36,453 nt of DNA from Candidatus Roizmanbacteria bacterium UBA6242 (GTDB lineage Bacteria > Patescibacteriota > Microgenomatia > UBA1406 > GWC2-37-13). The stretch lies in NCBI GenBank assembly GCA_002440905.1, contig DJWA01000002.1, forward strand, positions 1-36,453, written 5' to 3'. The notes below the pieces were generated by a model, which was not told where the DNA came from, did not search any database, and saw nothing but the letters and a program-made list of their open reading frames with translations. A program made the position numbers and the translations under genes. Positions 22,697 through 31,969 of this stretch are shown here, piece after piece (positions within the stretch are counted from its first letter, which is position 1; every line of letters begins with the position of its first letter).

Positions 22697-24775
22697 TCAC
22701 TTATCTACTTGATACAAAGCCCCAAACCCATTACTTGACCTGTATACTAATTTACCTATTTTAGTGAATTTTTCTTCCACTAAATTTTGGTATTTTTGGC
22801 GTTCCAATCGCGAGATTATCACATACTTTATCTTGTATTTTTTTATAAGAGCATAAGTGTCGTTGATATCTGATGACATGTAGAGGGTGTCAACATCGGG
22901 AATCCTGTCTCCGACGATGTCTGAGGAACCTCGCCACAACCATTCGTGTACCCACCAACCGGCAACCGTCGGCAGCCCGGTAAAAGCGGATATTCTTTCA
23001 TAATCGGTGTAGGAGTCGCCCTGCGCTTCAAGAATTACCGGCTGTCCTTCAACCTTATTAAGATAGCTGATGATCTCAAGGTCCTCAGGGTACTCATTTT
23101 TGAGCCAGCTTGACCCGTCAAGGTTCGGGGGCCTGTCGAGTGGACCGTAGTAGGCGGGGACGGAGAAAAATGGATAAATAGTTACGAAAAATGTAAAGAA
23201 AACTAGAGTCCCGGTCATTATTTTTGAAACCAAGGTTGTTGATTGTTTGAGTCTAAACAAGGTTACCCCGGCGGCAATCCCCATCATCGTAAAAGCCTGG
23301 TACCCAAGTTTGAACATTGTATTGGCCCGGAAATGCTGGGGGTAAATATCCTTTATATAGAAGAATTCAGGAATTAGAGTAAGGAAGATTCCAAAACCGA
23401 AGAGGATCATAAAGAATACGTCTATAGATTTGGTTTTCTTGTCCCATCTTTTTATATAAAAGTGGTTGGTCAAAAAAAGCCCGAACGCGATCCAGAAAAA
23501 TCCCCAAAGTACAAAAAGCATCCAGAAGGGCGACGACTGGCAGTTTCCCGACTCAAAAAGAAATGGTCCAAGTCGACCTATATCAAGTAGGAATTGGGGA
23601 GCGCAGTTGACGCCGATTCCCGATACAAAAGGCGCAAAATGAGCAGAAAATGGCCAGGAAAAGGCGATAAACGACAGCAATAGTAGAACTATGCTTGTGA
23701 AAAACTTGGTCGATGTTTTGAAAAGCCAGAACATTAGAGTCATTGTCAGGAGAATGTATATGGGTCCGTCAAAGGCATTGGTCATGTAATGAACGGCTGT
23801 CAGAAACCCGACAAGAACCGTCCCTTTCCACGTCCACTTATTGGTAAAAAGAGAAAAGAGGACGGCCAGAGTTAATAGGATAAAAGGGATGTCGAAAACG
23901 TGGCCGTGAAGGTCGGCAACGACATATGAATAAGAGGGAAACTCGTGGATTGTGAAGGGGATGAAACGGGTTGCGTTCGGGTACCAATAAGTAGTTGGGC
24001 TGTAATTTGAAAGTATCTTCCAGAATGGTATCGGGTTTTCGTTCGGGTATCCTTTTGTGAAAGCGTAAATAGTATGGAGGTTGGCGCCCAGATTGACTAT
24101 GTATGCCGATATGACGCCGAAGACAGTCAGAGAAAATCGTCTTACCTTTGGCAGGTAGTGGGTAATTGCGTTTGTTGCGATCGAATAAACCTGGGTGACT
24201 CCTTGGGCAAATAAAGTCGCCAGAATCAGGTTGTAGCCGACAACAGGCACGGCATTGGTTAATTTAATGAGAAAAGCCCCGGTAAGGTGACCGAAGTAAT
24301 AGTAATTTATGGGTTCAGGCGTGTACCAGATGTCTTTTGGAGGAAAGTAATCTGTTCTAAGGATAGAGTTCATAAATCCAAAATCCATAAATTTCTCAAG
24401 GCTTCTTATGGAAGGCTCTTGGCTTCTGACAAAGGTCCAAAAAAGAAATGACGCCAAAAAAAGCACCTCCTCAAAGAGGATAACTGTAGCCAGTTTACGC
24501 ATATTGACGCCCTTCCACTTTTTATATATTAGGTAGTTGACTATCACGAATATCCCGATAATCGCAAATAGTGCCATCCGATTAAAAGGAACTATCTTTG
24601 CCGATCCCAGAACGTATGATGCGTAACTGACAACAAGGATTGAAACCGCCTTTGAGAAGGGGTAGCCTAAATCATAAGAAAATTTATTTAAGATCTTGTG
24701 GGTCAGGGGTAGGAAGATTATTCCCAACAACAAAACATAGACGTACCAACTGAGTGAGGTTAAGATCCAATCCAT
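22697..24775 (-). CDS. DUF2298 ('YYY') multi-pass membrane protein
   Basis: 692 aa from the ATG at 24775; the frame opens seven codons earlier, but a TATCAT hexamer lies 8 nt before 24775. About fourteen hydrophobic segments are followed by a soluble C-terminal domain of about 140 residues (from about 550, LDGSSWLKNEYPEDLEIISYL). The EPINYYYFGHL stretch in the second external region (about 165) is the triple-Tyr signature of the Chlor_Arch_YYY family. Layout is like GT-C glycosyltransferases, and the PPK-DIWYTPEP loop fits an external active site, but the reaction is unproven. It has its own terminator and is divergent from valS. Confidence 0.85.
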   Translation of the reverse strand: MDWILTSLSWYVYVLLLGIIFLPLTHKILNKFSYDLGYPFSKAVSILVVSYASYVLGSAKIVPFNRMALFAIIGIFVIVNYLIYKKWKGVNMRKLATVILFEEVLFLASFLFWTFVRSQEPSIRSLEKFMDFGFMNSILRTDYFPPKDIWYTPEPINYYYFGHLTGAFLIKLTNAVPVVGYNLILATLFAQGVTQVYSIATNAITHYLPKVRRFSLTVFGVISAYIVNLGANLHTIYAFTKGYPNENPIPFWKILSNYSPTTYWYPNATRFIPFTIHEFPSYSYVVADLHGHVFDIPFILLTLAVLFSLFTNKWTWKGTVLVGFLTAVHYMTNAFDGPIYILLTMTLMFWLFKTSTKFFTSIVLLLLSFIAFSWPFSAHFAPFVSGIGVNCAPQFLLDIGRLGPFLFESGNCQSSPFWMLFVLWGFFWIAFGLFLTNHFYIKRWDKKTKSIDVFFMILFGFGIFLTLIPEFFYIKDIYPQHFRANTMFKLGYQAFTMMGIAAGVTLFRLKQSTTLVSKIMTGTLVFFTFFVTIYPFFSVPAYYGPLDRPPNLDGSSWLKNEYPEDLEIISYLNKVEGQPVILEAQGDSYTDYERISAFTGLPTVAGWWVHEWLWRGSSDIVGDRIPDVDTLYMSSDINDTYALIKKYKIKYVIISRLERQKYQNLVEEKFTKIGKLVYRSSNGFGALYQVDK

Positions 24776-24783
24776 ATCAGATA

Positions 24784-24789
24784 ATGATA
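24784..24789 (-). promoter_or_regulatory. -10 hexamer TATCAT of the DUF2298 gene
   Basis: TATCAT on the minus strand, 8 nt before the ATG at 24775. It helps choose that start. Confidence 0.4.
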
Positions 24790-24819
24790 CCACGGGCTAA
24801 AGAACAAGCGGGAATATTA

Positions 24820-24825
24820 TATAAT
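24820..24825 (+). promoter_or_regulatory. -10 hexamer TATAAT of the valS-rpmH region
   Basis: TATAAT ends 7 nt before the valS ATG at 24833. Confidence 0.55.
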
Positions 24826-24832
24826 ACGTACT

Positions 24833-26923
24833 ATGGAATCCAAGTTCGATCCAAAATTAGTCGAAGAAAAAATATACAAAAGCTGGGAGGATAAAGGATG
24901 CTTTACGGCCAAGGTAGATAAAAACAAAGAACCGTTCTCAATCATCCTTCCGCCCCCAAACGCCAACGGCAGTCTCCATTTGGGACACGCGATGTTCACC
25001 TATGAGGACATCATGATAAGGTACAACAAGCTTAAAGGTAAAGAGACCTTATGGCTTCTGGGACTTGACCACGCTGGGATCGAAACCCAGTTTGTATTTG
25101 AAAAGCATCTCAAGAAGCAGGGGAAAAGCCGTTTCGATTATTCACGGGACGAGCTTTACCAAATGATCTGGGATTACGTAAATGAGAATAAAAAAAACAT
25201 TAAGGGTCAGTTGAAAAGATTGGGGTTTGCGCTCGACTGGACGCGTGAAAAGTTCACAATCGACCCTAAGGTCGTAAAAATTGTCTATAACACCTTCAAG
25301 AAACTTTATGATGCCGGTTTGGTATATCGCGCCAATAAGCTCATAAACTACTGTGTCAGTTGCGGCACTTCGTATTCCGACCTTGAAGTTGTATATAAAG
25401 AACGCATCGATCCGCTTTACTACATGAAATACGGCCCATTCACTCTGGCAACCGTAAGACCTGAGACCAAATTCGGGGACACGGCCGTTGCGGTCCACCC
25501 GAAGGACAAAAGGTATAAATCATGGATCGGCAAAGAGATTACGGTTGACGGACTAATAGGTCCTTTCAAGGTAAAGGTGGTTGCCGACGAGGCAGTTGAT
25601 CCAAAGTTCGGGACGGGTGCCGTCAAGGTAACGCCGGCCCATGACTTTAACGACTACGAAATTGCCAAACGTCACGATCTTCCCATGAAGCAGGTCATAG
25701 GCTATGACGGAAAGCTCAATGAACATGCTGGTATATATCAGGGGTTGCGGGTATTTTCGGCCCGAGAGCGGGTCGTTGCCGACTTAAAGGAAAAAGGAAT
25801 GTTAGTTAAGGTCGACGAAAAATATACTCATAGAGTCGGCTCTTGTTACCGTTGCGGACGGGTCCTTGAACCGTTACCTAAGGAGCAATGGTTTATTAAG
25901 GTCAAACCCCTGGCTGCTGATGCCAAGAAATTAATCCAGAAGAAAGAAACTATCGTCTATCCGGCAAGATTTAAGAAACGCCTGGTCGACATTCTTGATA
26001 ACTTCATAGACTGGAATGTCTCCCGCCAGGTCGTATGGGGAATAAGGATACCGGCATATAAATGTCAGACAAAAAATGAATGGTTTATTTCAACGACAAA
26101 ACCGGAATTATGCAAAGTATGCGGTGACTGCAAATTTACGCAGGATTCGGACACCTTTGATACGTGGTTTTCCTCTGCCCAGTGGCCGTTTGCGACCCTG
26201 ATGACGGAGGGCGAGGAGTTATATAACTACTTCTATCCAACGTCCGTTATGGAGACCGGTCATGATATCTTACGTGCATGGGTAGCCCGGATGATGATGG
26301 TCGGAAAATTTGTTACCGATAAACCACCTTTTAAAATGGTTTTTCTTCATGGCATGGTTCGGGACGCCAAGGGACAGAAAATGAGCAAAAGCAAGGGGAA
26401 TGTAATTGATCCTATTATAATGATCGACAAATACGGAGCCGATGCTTTGAGGACAGCCCTCATATTTGGAACCACCGAAGGAGGAGACGTTGCCTTATCC
26501 GAGGACAAGGTCAAAGGGATGAGGAACTTTGCTAACAAGATTTGGAATATGGGAAGATTCCTCTGGATGAATTTGGAAACGGGAAAGAAGTCGGAAGACG
26601 GTGCAAGTTACACCACCGTTGCCAAAGCGCTTTTGAAGGAATTTAAGGCGGAAAAGAAAAAGTATCTCAAGCTCATGGAAAAAAACCGTTTTTCCCAAGC
26701 TTTGGGGCTGATGTATGAGTTCTTATGGCACCGGGTAGCCGACCAATATATAGAGCAATTGAAAGATGGCATAATAAATGGTAATATTGAAGCTCTTGAA
26801 GCATTAAAGGAAACTTATCTTGAAAGCCTTGTCCTGCTTCATCCTTTCATGCCGTACGTCACCGAGGCGACATGGAAAGTATTCAAAGGTGAGGAAAGTT
26901 CGATAATGGACCAAAAATTATAA
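24833..26923 (+). CDS. valS: Valyl-tRNA synthetase, compact form
   Basis: 696 aa, clearly shorter than most ValRS (about 860-950). Class I marks are PPPNANGSLHLGHAMF (the HIGH motif) and GQKMSKSKGNVIDP (KMSKS). ValRS-type features are TVRPETKFGDTAVAVHP and GTGAVKVTPAHD in the editing domain, WNVSRQVVWGIRIPAY, DTFDTWFSSAQWPF, and ETGHDILRAWVARMM. CxxC pairs (CVSC, CYRC, CKVCGDC) may bind zinc. The anticodon-binding helices are present, but the chain ends after HPFMPYVTEATWKVF, without the usual C-terminal coiled-coil tRNA arm. IleRS was excluded by these motifs. It is followed 14 nt later by rpmH. Confidence 0.93.
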   Translation: MESKFDPKLVEEKIYKSWEDKGCFTAKVDKNKEPFSIILPPPNANGSLHLGHAMFTYEDIMIRYNKLKGKETLWLLGLDHAGIETQFVFEKHLKKQGKSRFDYSRDELYQMIWDYVNENKKNIKGQLKRLGFALDWTREKFTIDPKVVKIVYNTFKKLYDAGLVYRANKLINYCVSCGTSYSDLEVVYKERIDPLYYMKYGPFTLATVRPETKFGDTAVAVHPKDKRYKSWIGKEITVDGLIGPFKVKVVADEAVDPKFGTGAVKVTPAHDFNDYEIAKRHDLPMKQVIGYDGKLNEHAGIYQGLRVFSARERVVADLKEKGMLVKVDEKYTHRVGSCYRCGRVLEPLPKEQWFIKVKPLAADAKKLIQKKETIVYPARFKKRLVDILDNFIDWNVSRQVVWGIRIPAYKCQTKNEWFISTTKPELCKVCGDCKFTQDSDTFDTWFSSAQWPFATLMTEGEELYNYFYPTSVMETGHDILRAWVARMMMVGKFVTDKPPFKMVFLHGMVRDAKGQKMSKSKGNVIDPIIMIDKYGADALRTALIFGTTEGGDVALSEDKVKGMRNFANKIWNMGRFLWMNLETGKKSEDGASYTTVAKALLKEFKAEKKKYLKLMEKNRFSQALGLMYEFLWHRVADQYIEQLKDGIINGNIEALEALKETYLESLVLLHPFMPYVTEATWKVFKGEESSIMDQKL

Positions 26924-26937
26924 ATTGATAAATTATT

Positions 26938-27072
26938 ATGAAACGCACTTGGCAACCTAAAAAATCAAAAAGGGGAAAGAAACACGGATTTATGAAAAGA
27001 ATGGATAGCCATGACGGAAGAAAAGTCCTGAAGAGAAGAAGATTAAAAGGAAGAAAGAAATTGTCCGTATAA
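26938..27072 (+). CDS. rpmH: Ribosomal protein bL34
   Basis: 44 aa, exactly the family size. The sequence begins MKRTWQPKKSKRGKKHGF and ends GRKVLKRRRLKGRKKLSV, close to bL34 throughout. It is very basic and sits in the large ribosomal subunit. It is followed after only 3 nt by yidC; in most bacteria rnpA (the RNase P protein) lies between them and is absent here. It was too short for an ordinary ORF search. Confidence 0.97.
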   Translation: MKRTWQPKKSKRGKKHGFMKRMDSHDGRKVLKRRRLKGRKKLSV

Positions 27073-27075
27073 AAT

Positions 27076-27894
27076 ATGCTCGAACCTAATATATTCAATA
27101 CTGTATTCGTTTTTCCTATCCTTAATTTGTTGGTACTTTTGTACAAGGGATTTTTGTTAATCAAAATTCCCGGAGCTTTCGGACTTGCCATCATCGGATT
27201 GACTGCCATAATCCGAGGTCTATTTAATCCTTTTTTCAAAAAGCAGATGGAGACCGCTCGCAAGATGGCCGACCTCAAACCCCAGATAGACAACCTATCT
27301 CGCCTCCATAAAGGCGACCAGAAGAGAATTCAGCAAGAACAGTTAAAGCTTTACCAGGAGGCGGGTATCAATCCGGCCTCGGGATGCCTCTTCATGATAA
27401 TCCAGATCCCGGTTTTTATCGCTCTCTACAATACCTTGTCGCTTTTCCTGACGAACGGCCAGGGTGCCAAGGCAATCGCCCAAATCAACGGAGCTTTATA
27501 TTCACCTATGCTGAAGATCAATTCTTTTGATCCTTGGTTTTTGGGACTGAATCTCACAGTAACTCCAAAGGAGTCGGGAAACTTGGTTTATCTCATTATT
27601 CCTTTGATAACTGCGTTGTTGCAGTATTTCCAGGCACAGGCGACCATGCCCCAAGCGACCCCGATTGCCGCCGAAAAAGCCGCTGAAAAAGAACTACTGA
27701 ATAAGGACGAAAAAGCCAAGGCAGATTCGGGAGACTTTCAAAAGGCGATGAACACCCAAATGAAGTACTTATTCCCGGTCATGATCGGATGGTTCTCTTA
27801 TACTCTTCCGGCCGGACTTTCTTTATATTGGAATATATTTTCCCTTTTCAGTATCATACAATACCAGAGGTCAAAAGTTAAAAATTCCAAATAA
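27076..27894 (+). CDS. yidC: YidC/Oxa1 membrane protein insertase
   Basis: 272 aa. The core five-TM Oxa1 layout is visible: an N-terminal TM, then GLTAIIRGLFNPFFKKQ with the Arg47 that lies in the hydrophilic groove, the cytoplasmic coiled-coil LKPQIDNL...QQEQLKLYQEAGINPASGC, IIQIPVFIALYNTLS, and the late FPVMIGWFSYTLPAGLSLYW. It inserts small membrane proteins, such as the pilin-like and two-helix proteins in this window. No large periplasmic domain is present, as in Gram-positive-type YidC. It lies between rpmH and jag. Confidence 0.95.
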   Translation: MLEPNIFNTVFVFPILNLLVLLYKGFLLIKIPGAFGLAIIGLTAIIRGLFNPFFKKQMETARKMADLKPQIDNLSRLHKGDQKRIQQEQLKLYQEAGINPASGCLFMIIQIPVFIALYNTLSLFLTNGQGAKAIAQINGALYSPMLKINSFDPWFLGLNLTVTPKESGNLVYLIIPLITALLQYFQAQATMPQATPIAAEKAAEKELLNKDEKAKADSGDFQKAMNTQMKYLFPVMIGWFSYTLPAGLSLYWNIFSLFSIIQYQRSKVKNSK

Positions 27895-27899
27895 TTATT

Positions 27900-28355
27900 A
27901 TGGATAAAGCACAAACAATAAAGACAGAAACAGAATCTCTTTTGGGTAAAATGATTGAGAAGTTTGAAGTTGAGGTCATGGAAGATGCCGGTGTTTTCCA
28001 GGTTGTCATAAAAACCGATGAGGAAGTTTCAACCGTTATCGGACGACACGGTGAAACCATACGCGCCATCCAGAAAATACTCGAAGTCATCCTCTATAAG
28101 CAGGTAGGCGAAGCCGTCGACATCCTAGTCAACGTCAACGATTACCGTGAAAAACAAAAGGAAAGGTTGGAAGCTTTAGCCTCAGAATATGCTGGTCAAG
28201 CCCAATCGTCCTCGGAACCCGTTGAAATCAAAAACCTTTCGTCTTACGAAAGGAAAATGATTCACGAGTACGTGACTCAAAACTTTCCCGAACTGACAAC
28301 ATACTCGGTCGGCGAAGGTCGGGACCGGAGACTTGTCATCAAAACTAAGGAATAA
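27900..28355 (+). CDS. jag: Jag/KhpB-like KH-R3H RNA-binding protein
   Basis: 151 aa. A KH domain (about residues 20-80) has VIGRHGETIRAIQKI with the GRHG loop (48-51), and an R3H domain (about 108-151) has SYERKMIHEYV (Arg118, His122) and GRDRRLVIK. The N-terminal Jag_N domain found in many homologues is missing, so this is the short form. It is a cytoplasmic RNA-binding protein, linked in other bacteria to cell elongation and division control. It directly follows yidC, the common arrangement. Confidence 0.93.
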   Translation: MDKAQTIKTETESLLGKMIEKFEVEVMEDAGVFQVVIKTDEEVSTVIGRHGETIRAIQKILEVILYKQVGEAVDILVNVNDYREKQKERLEALASEYAGQAQSSSEPVEIKNLSSYERKMIHEYVTQNFPELTTYSVGEGRDRRLVIKTKE

Positions 28356-28418
28356 AGCTTAGGTAGACAGTCATTCTCCCTTGTTTAGCTTCAGTAAATC
28401 TGATAAATTGTTAGTTAT

Positions 28419-31400
28419 ATGAATCCCGGTGATGCTGAACAACGACCCCAGAAACCTAAAAACATGCAGGAAGAGGCAAAGAAAGCCGCCGACTCCATAT
28501 TGGCTGACATAAGGCAGGAAATGGCCGAAGATCTTCGCACGATTCAAGAAGAGAGTGACGCGGCAAAGAAGGCCGAACTTGAGAAATCTTTCAGGGATAA
28601 ATACATCCAGAAACTCAATCTGGAACGGTTGGCTAGAGAGGCTTCTGAAGCATCGGAAAAACCCGATAGGCAGGACGAGTTTAAAGATAAATCCAAACAG
28701 ATAAAAAGAAGCATCCTTGAAGTCAATGAAGTTATAAAAAAAACCGGCAACCTGACGGGAAAGGAAAACGTCGATAAAATCGTCGAAGGCATTGCCAATC
28801 AGATTGCGTCTGGGGAATTGAGCGACCGGGAAATTGTCGATATAGAAAAAATTATCGGCAAACACCTTTCAGAAGGAGTGGTTATTGGTAAAGCCGATGG
28901 ACAACAGAGCGATTTTGACAAGTCGTTTGAAATTTTAAAGGAGACGAATTATGAAGCTTGGAGAAAAGTCCGAGAAAGTCTTATTGATAGTAGCGAACAT
29001 CTTGGGCAAACGAAAGAACAATTGTCCAAAAAATACGATGACCAACGGTCGGAGGATGCAGAAGAAAGGATGATGAGGGATCCAGATATGCAGCGTTTTG
29101 TCCAGGATAGTCAGCTATATTCAAAGTTTACGGGTGACGACCAGGTTTTTCTACAGAAACTCTACAAACCTCAGACCTTTATCGAAGAAATAAACGAGCG
29201 CATTGAAGAAAGAAGGAAGCCTGAGGAAATTCATCATCTGAAGGAAAAGATCGAAAATCTTTATCGTGACGCTAATCAACCCCCACCTTCCCAGGAACGA
29301 CTAAATGACGAAATAGAAAAGATGATAAAGTTTGAAGTCTCCGAAGAAATCGGTAAAAGACTTGTCGATATCATGAATAAACTTTATTGGAGAGTTCACG
29401 TTGAACGTCCCCATAAATTTTTCGAGGAGATTGAAAAAGAGGACTTTATGTACGGAATTGAAACGACAAGACTTAAGATTATCTCGGCTCTTGAGAGGCT
29501 CCAGCATACCTTTGCCGACGCCGAAAAAGATCCAGCAAACGGTAAGATGTTGCCGGAGCTCTATAAACACGCGGAAAAACAATATTATTTGGACGAAAGG
29601 GAAACAGGACATTTAGATAAAGATGGAAAGCCAGTTGTTAAGGGATTTATGAGAACTTCCCCCCTTCCAGGTTTCACAAAAATCAATATGAGCCAGTACC
29701 TGGAATACTTGATAACCAACGTCAACCACTGGCGTCACCGTTCGGAGTATCTGCACAACGCTCGGGCGATCTTTAACCACCCATCCCACGGTGATAAAGG
29801 ATTCTTTTCAAACCTTGGAGGATATGCGGAAAACCTATCAGGAACCGATATCGACGAAATGATGTTGTTACCAGACGGGCCCTTAACTTATGACGCCTAT
29901 ATTTTGTATGATAAATTCGTCGAGAACGAATTTGCCGCCAACGACTGGAAGCATCGTCCGAATCAATTTACCAACTCGCTTGAGGAAGTCAATACAAAGG
30001 TTGAAAAAGAAGTTATTACGATGCTTCAGAAGCTTTATCCTAGTGAATCTTTGGACGCTATTCGCCATGCGGTCAATGCCGCTGTTGGAATGGCCCGAGG
30101 AGTATTTCTTACAGAAACAGAAAAGTCAGCTTACGCCGACGCGGTTGATTCGAAAGGTGGGGGAATGTTTGCGTCTTATGCGACTAATGATGCCACCGCC
30201 CTTCAGACCTTCAATCCCATGCATGTTATGTTGAGATGGCAGGGAGAGCATATGTTACCGATGTTCTATTTCATGAACGTTGAAGGGAGCGGTGCCAATT
30301 GGGATCACACTAAAACCTGGAAAAATGCCGATAAGTACCTTAAAGCCTTCCTGAACGGAAGAGGCGATCTGGCCGGAAAGGATTTGTTTATTGATCAGCT
30401 CATGGACAACATGAACGTCGGAGGCATATTGAAAAGAAGAGGTTGGAGAATGAATTATTCTCTTGAAGGCCACAATATTTATACAAGCGACGGAAAAATG
30501 AACCATCTTGAAACTTTTAAGGCGATGGACATTATCGGATACGAGGCGATATATGATTTTCTCAAAACCAAAGTTGAGCACGGAATTTTAAAGGCCGAGG
30601 CCGGCTCTAAAGGAGCCGCAAAAATGGATGAACTTTTCAAGTATATTTTTGACAGATACTTTGTTCCGTTTGGGGATACCGATTACGTAGGTTACATGAA
30701 TAAACTCGAGAAAATCGGCAGGGAAAAAGCTTACGCTTTGGTCAAGTCCAAGGGTACGATTTCTAGCTCCACTTTTGAGGAAGAGGTTAATTTTCAGACT
30801 GCCCAAACATTCATTGATAATGCCTTAGCGCGTGAAGTTGCCCTAAGGTTCCCGTCAAAATTTATAAAAATAGACCGTGATCGGTTTACTAAAGACGGCG
30901 TCAGCCGTTATACCAAGATTCAAAAGGAGCTTGGGGTGAGTCGCGATAAATTAAATGATATTATGAAAGACTTCTCGTTTGTCGAGATGCTCATGAGACG
31001 TAAAATAAGCGAATACGCCAAATCCAGCTCAAACCTTTTTCCAGACTTAAAACTAAATTCCTTTAATAAGTTTGAACGTGAGATAAATGAGAAATCCATA
31101 AGGGAACTTATGGCCGGAAAGTTCGACCAACAAAAAATTAATGATGTTGTTAGGTTGTACAACAAAATGAAGGAGAGCTATATAAATAGTGACTTTTTAG
31201 ACAAAGAAGGATTTGCTGCCATAAGCGGCTATAAATTTACGTTCGGCATAGAGGATACTGATTTCACCCTGATGGCTATGAGGTCAACCGGCCCGAGGAT
31301 GATTGCCCGTTCTATAAACGATATTGGACAAATGGAGGCGGTAACTCCATGGATTATAAACATGCCCCGAATCCTAAACCAGATTGCTACCTCGGGAAAA

Positions 31401-31952
31401 CATGATTTTACTCCAATTATTGAATACCTGCAAAAAGCCCAGAATGCCTTTACTTCGGTTCACGGAACCGGAGACAGCGCCGACTTTAAGTATATATATA
31501 AGATCGCTTCGGCAGTCATTCAATACTTTAAAAAAGACAGTGCAGCTAAACCCTTATTCGGACTGTTGAGGTTGGGTAGAAGAAATTCGATCGCCGCCGA
31601 ATACGCTGGCCGGTCAACTGCTGTTTGGGAATGGGATTCGCGAGAGATAGACCGTTTCATTACAACTCTTGAATCTTTAAGGTTGCTTCCGAAAACACCA
31701 TACAATATGCAGGATGGTCCCAAATATGAAGACCGGTGGATAAATCTTTTTGGGACGCCGATTAGATTTGGAAAAAGGTTCAAGACCGATTATCAATATA
31801 GCGGTGCCAAGCTAAGGAAAGAATTCGGTGGAGATTTAAAAGCCATTTCTTTTGACATGATTAATCAATTCCTTCCCATCGTCCTAGCTTTTATACTTTG
31901 GAAATACTTTAAAGAGGCCATGGATGAGGCAACTGGCGCAAAGAAGAAATAA
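28419..31952 (+). CDS. Giant tail-anchored protein of unknown family, T4SS neighbourhood
   Basis: 1177 aa, the largest gene here, and not recognised. Residues 1-300 are highly charged and helical (Lys/Glu/Gln-rich, likely coiled coil). The middle (about 320-900) is mixed, with many Trp, Tyr and His (NVNHWRHRSEYLHN, HVMLRWQGEHMLPMFYF, GDTDYVGYMNKLE) as in a folded soluble core. No ATPase P-loop or nuclease signature is seen. One TM helix lies near the end (about 1150-1165, QFLPIVLAFILWKYF), followed by a short basic tail, so it is tail-anchored with its bulk probably in the cytoplasm. It precedes a VirB2-like gene by 17 nt, suggesting a structural or substrate-loading role (inference). Confidence 0.75.
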   Translation: MNPGDAEQRPQKPKNMQEEAKKAADSILADIRQEMAEDLRTIQEESDAAKKAELEKSFRDKYIQKLNLERLAREASEASEKPDRQDEFKDKSKQIKRSILEVNEVIKKTGNLTGKENVDKIVEGIANQIASGELSDREIVDIEKIIGKHLSEGVVIGKADGQQSDFDKSFEILKETNYEAWRKVRESLIDSSEHLGQTKEQLSKKYDDQRSEDAEERMMRDPDMQRFVQDSQLYSKFTGDDQVFLQKLYKPQTFIEEINERIEERRKPEEIHHLKEKIENLYRDANQPPPSQERLNDEIEKMIKFEVSEEIGKRLVDIMNKLYWRVHVERPHKFFEEIEKEDFMYGIETTRLKIISALERLQHTFADAEKDPANGKMLPELYKHAEKQYYLDERETGHLDKDGKPVVKGFMRTSPLPGFTKINMSQYLEYLITNVNHWRHRSEYLHNARAIFNHPSHGDKGFFSNLGGYAENLSGTDIDEMMLLPDGPLTYDAYILYDKFVENEFAANDWKHRPNQFTNSLEEVNTKVEKEVITMLQKLYPSESLDAIRHAVNAAVGMARGVFLTETEKSAYADAVDSKGGGMFASYATNDATALQTFNPMHVMLRWQGEHMLPMFYFMNVEGSGANWDHTKTWKNADKYLKAFLNGRGDLAGKDLFIDQLMDNMNVGGILKRRGWRMNYSLEGHNIYTSDGKMNHLETFKAMDIIGYEAIYDFLKTKVEHGILKAEAGSKGAAKMDELFKYIFDRYFVPFGDTDYVGYMNKLEKIGREKAYALVKSKGTISSSTFEEEVNFQTAQTFIDNALAREVALRFPSKFIKIDRDRFTKDGVSRYTKIQKELGVSRDKLNDIMKDFSFVEMLMRRKISEYAKSSSNLFPDLKLNSFNKFEREINEKSIRELMAGKFDQQKINDVVRLYNKMKESYINSDFLDKEGFAAISGYKFTFGIEDTDFTLMAMRSTGPRMIARSINDIGQMEAVTPWIINMPRILNQIATSGKHDFTPIIEYLQKAQNAFTSVHGTGDSADFKYIYKIASAVIQYFKKDSAAKPLFGLLRLGRRNSIAAEYAGRSTAVWEWDSREIDRFITTLESLRLLPKTPYNMQDGPKYEDRWINLFGTPIRFGKRFKTDYQYSGAKLRKEFGGDLKAISFDMINQFLPIVLAFILWKYFKEAMDEATGAKKK

Positions 31953-31957
31953 TTTGC

Positions 31958-31963
31958 TATCAT
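31958..31963 (+). promoter_or_regulatory. -10 hexamer TATCAT of the VirB2-like gene
   Basis: TATCAT ends exactly 6 nt before the ATG at 31970. Confidence 0.45.
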
Positions 31964-31969
31964 GAAAAT

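Noticed and set aside
24833..26923. Isoleucyl-tRNA synthetase
   Set aside because: The editing-domain and DTWFSSA-WPF motifs fit ValRS.
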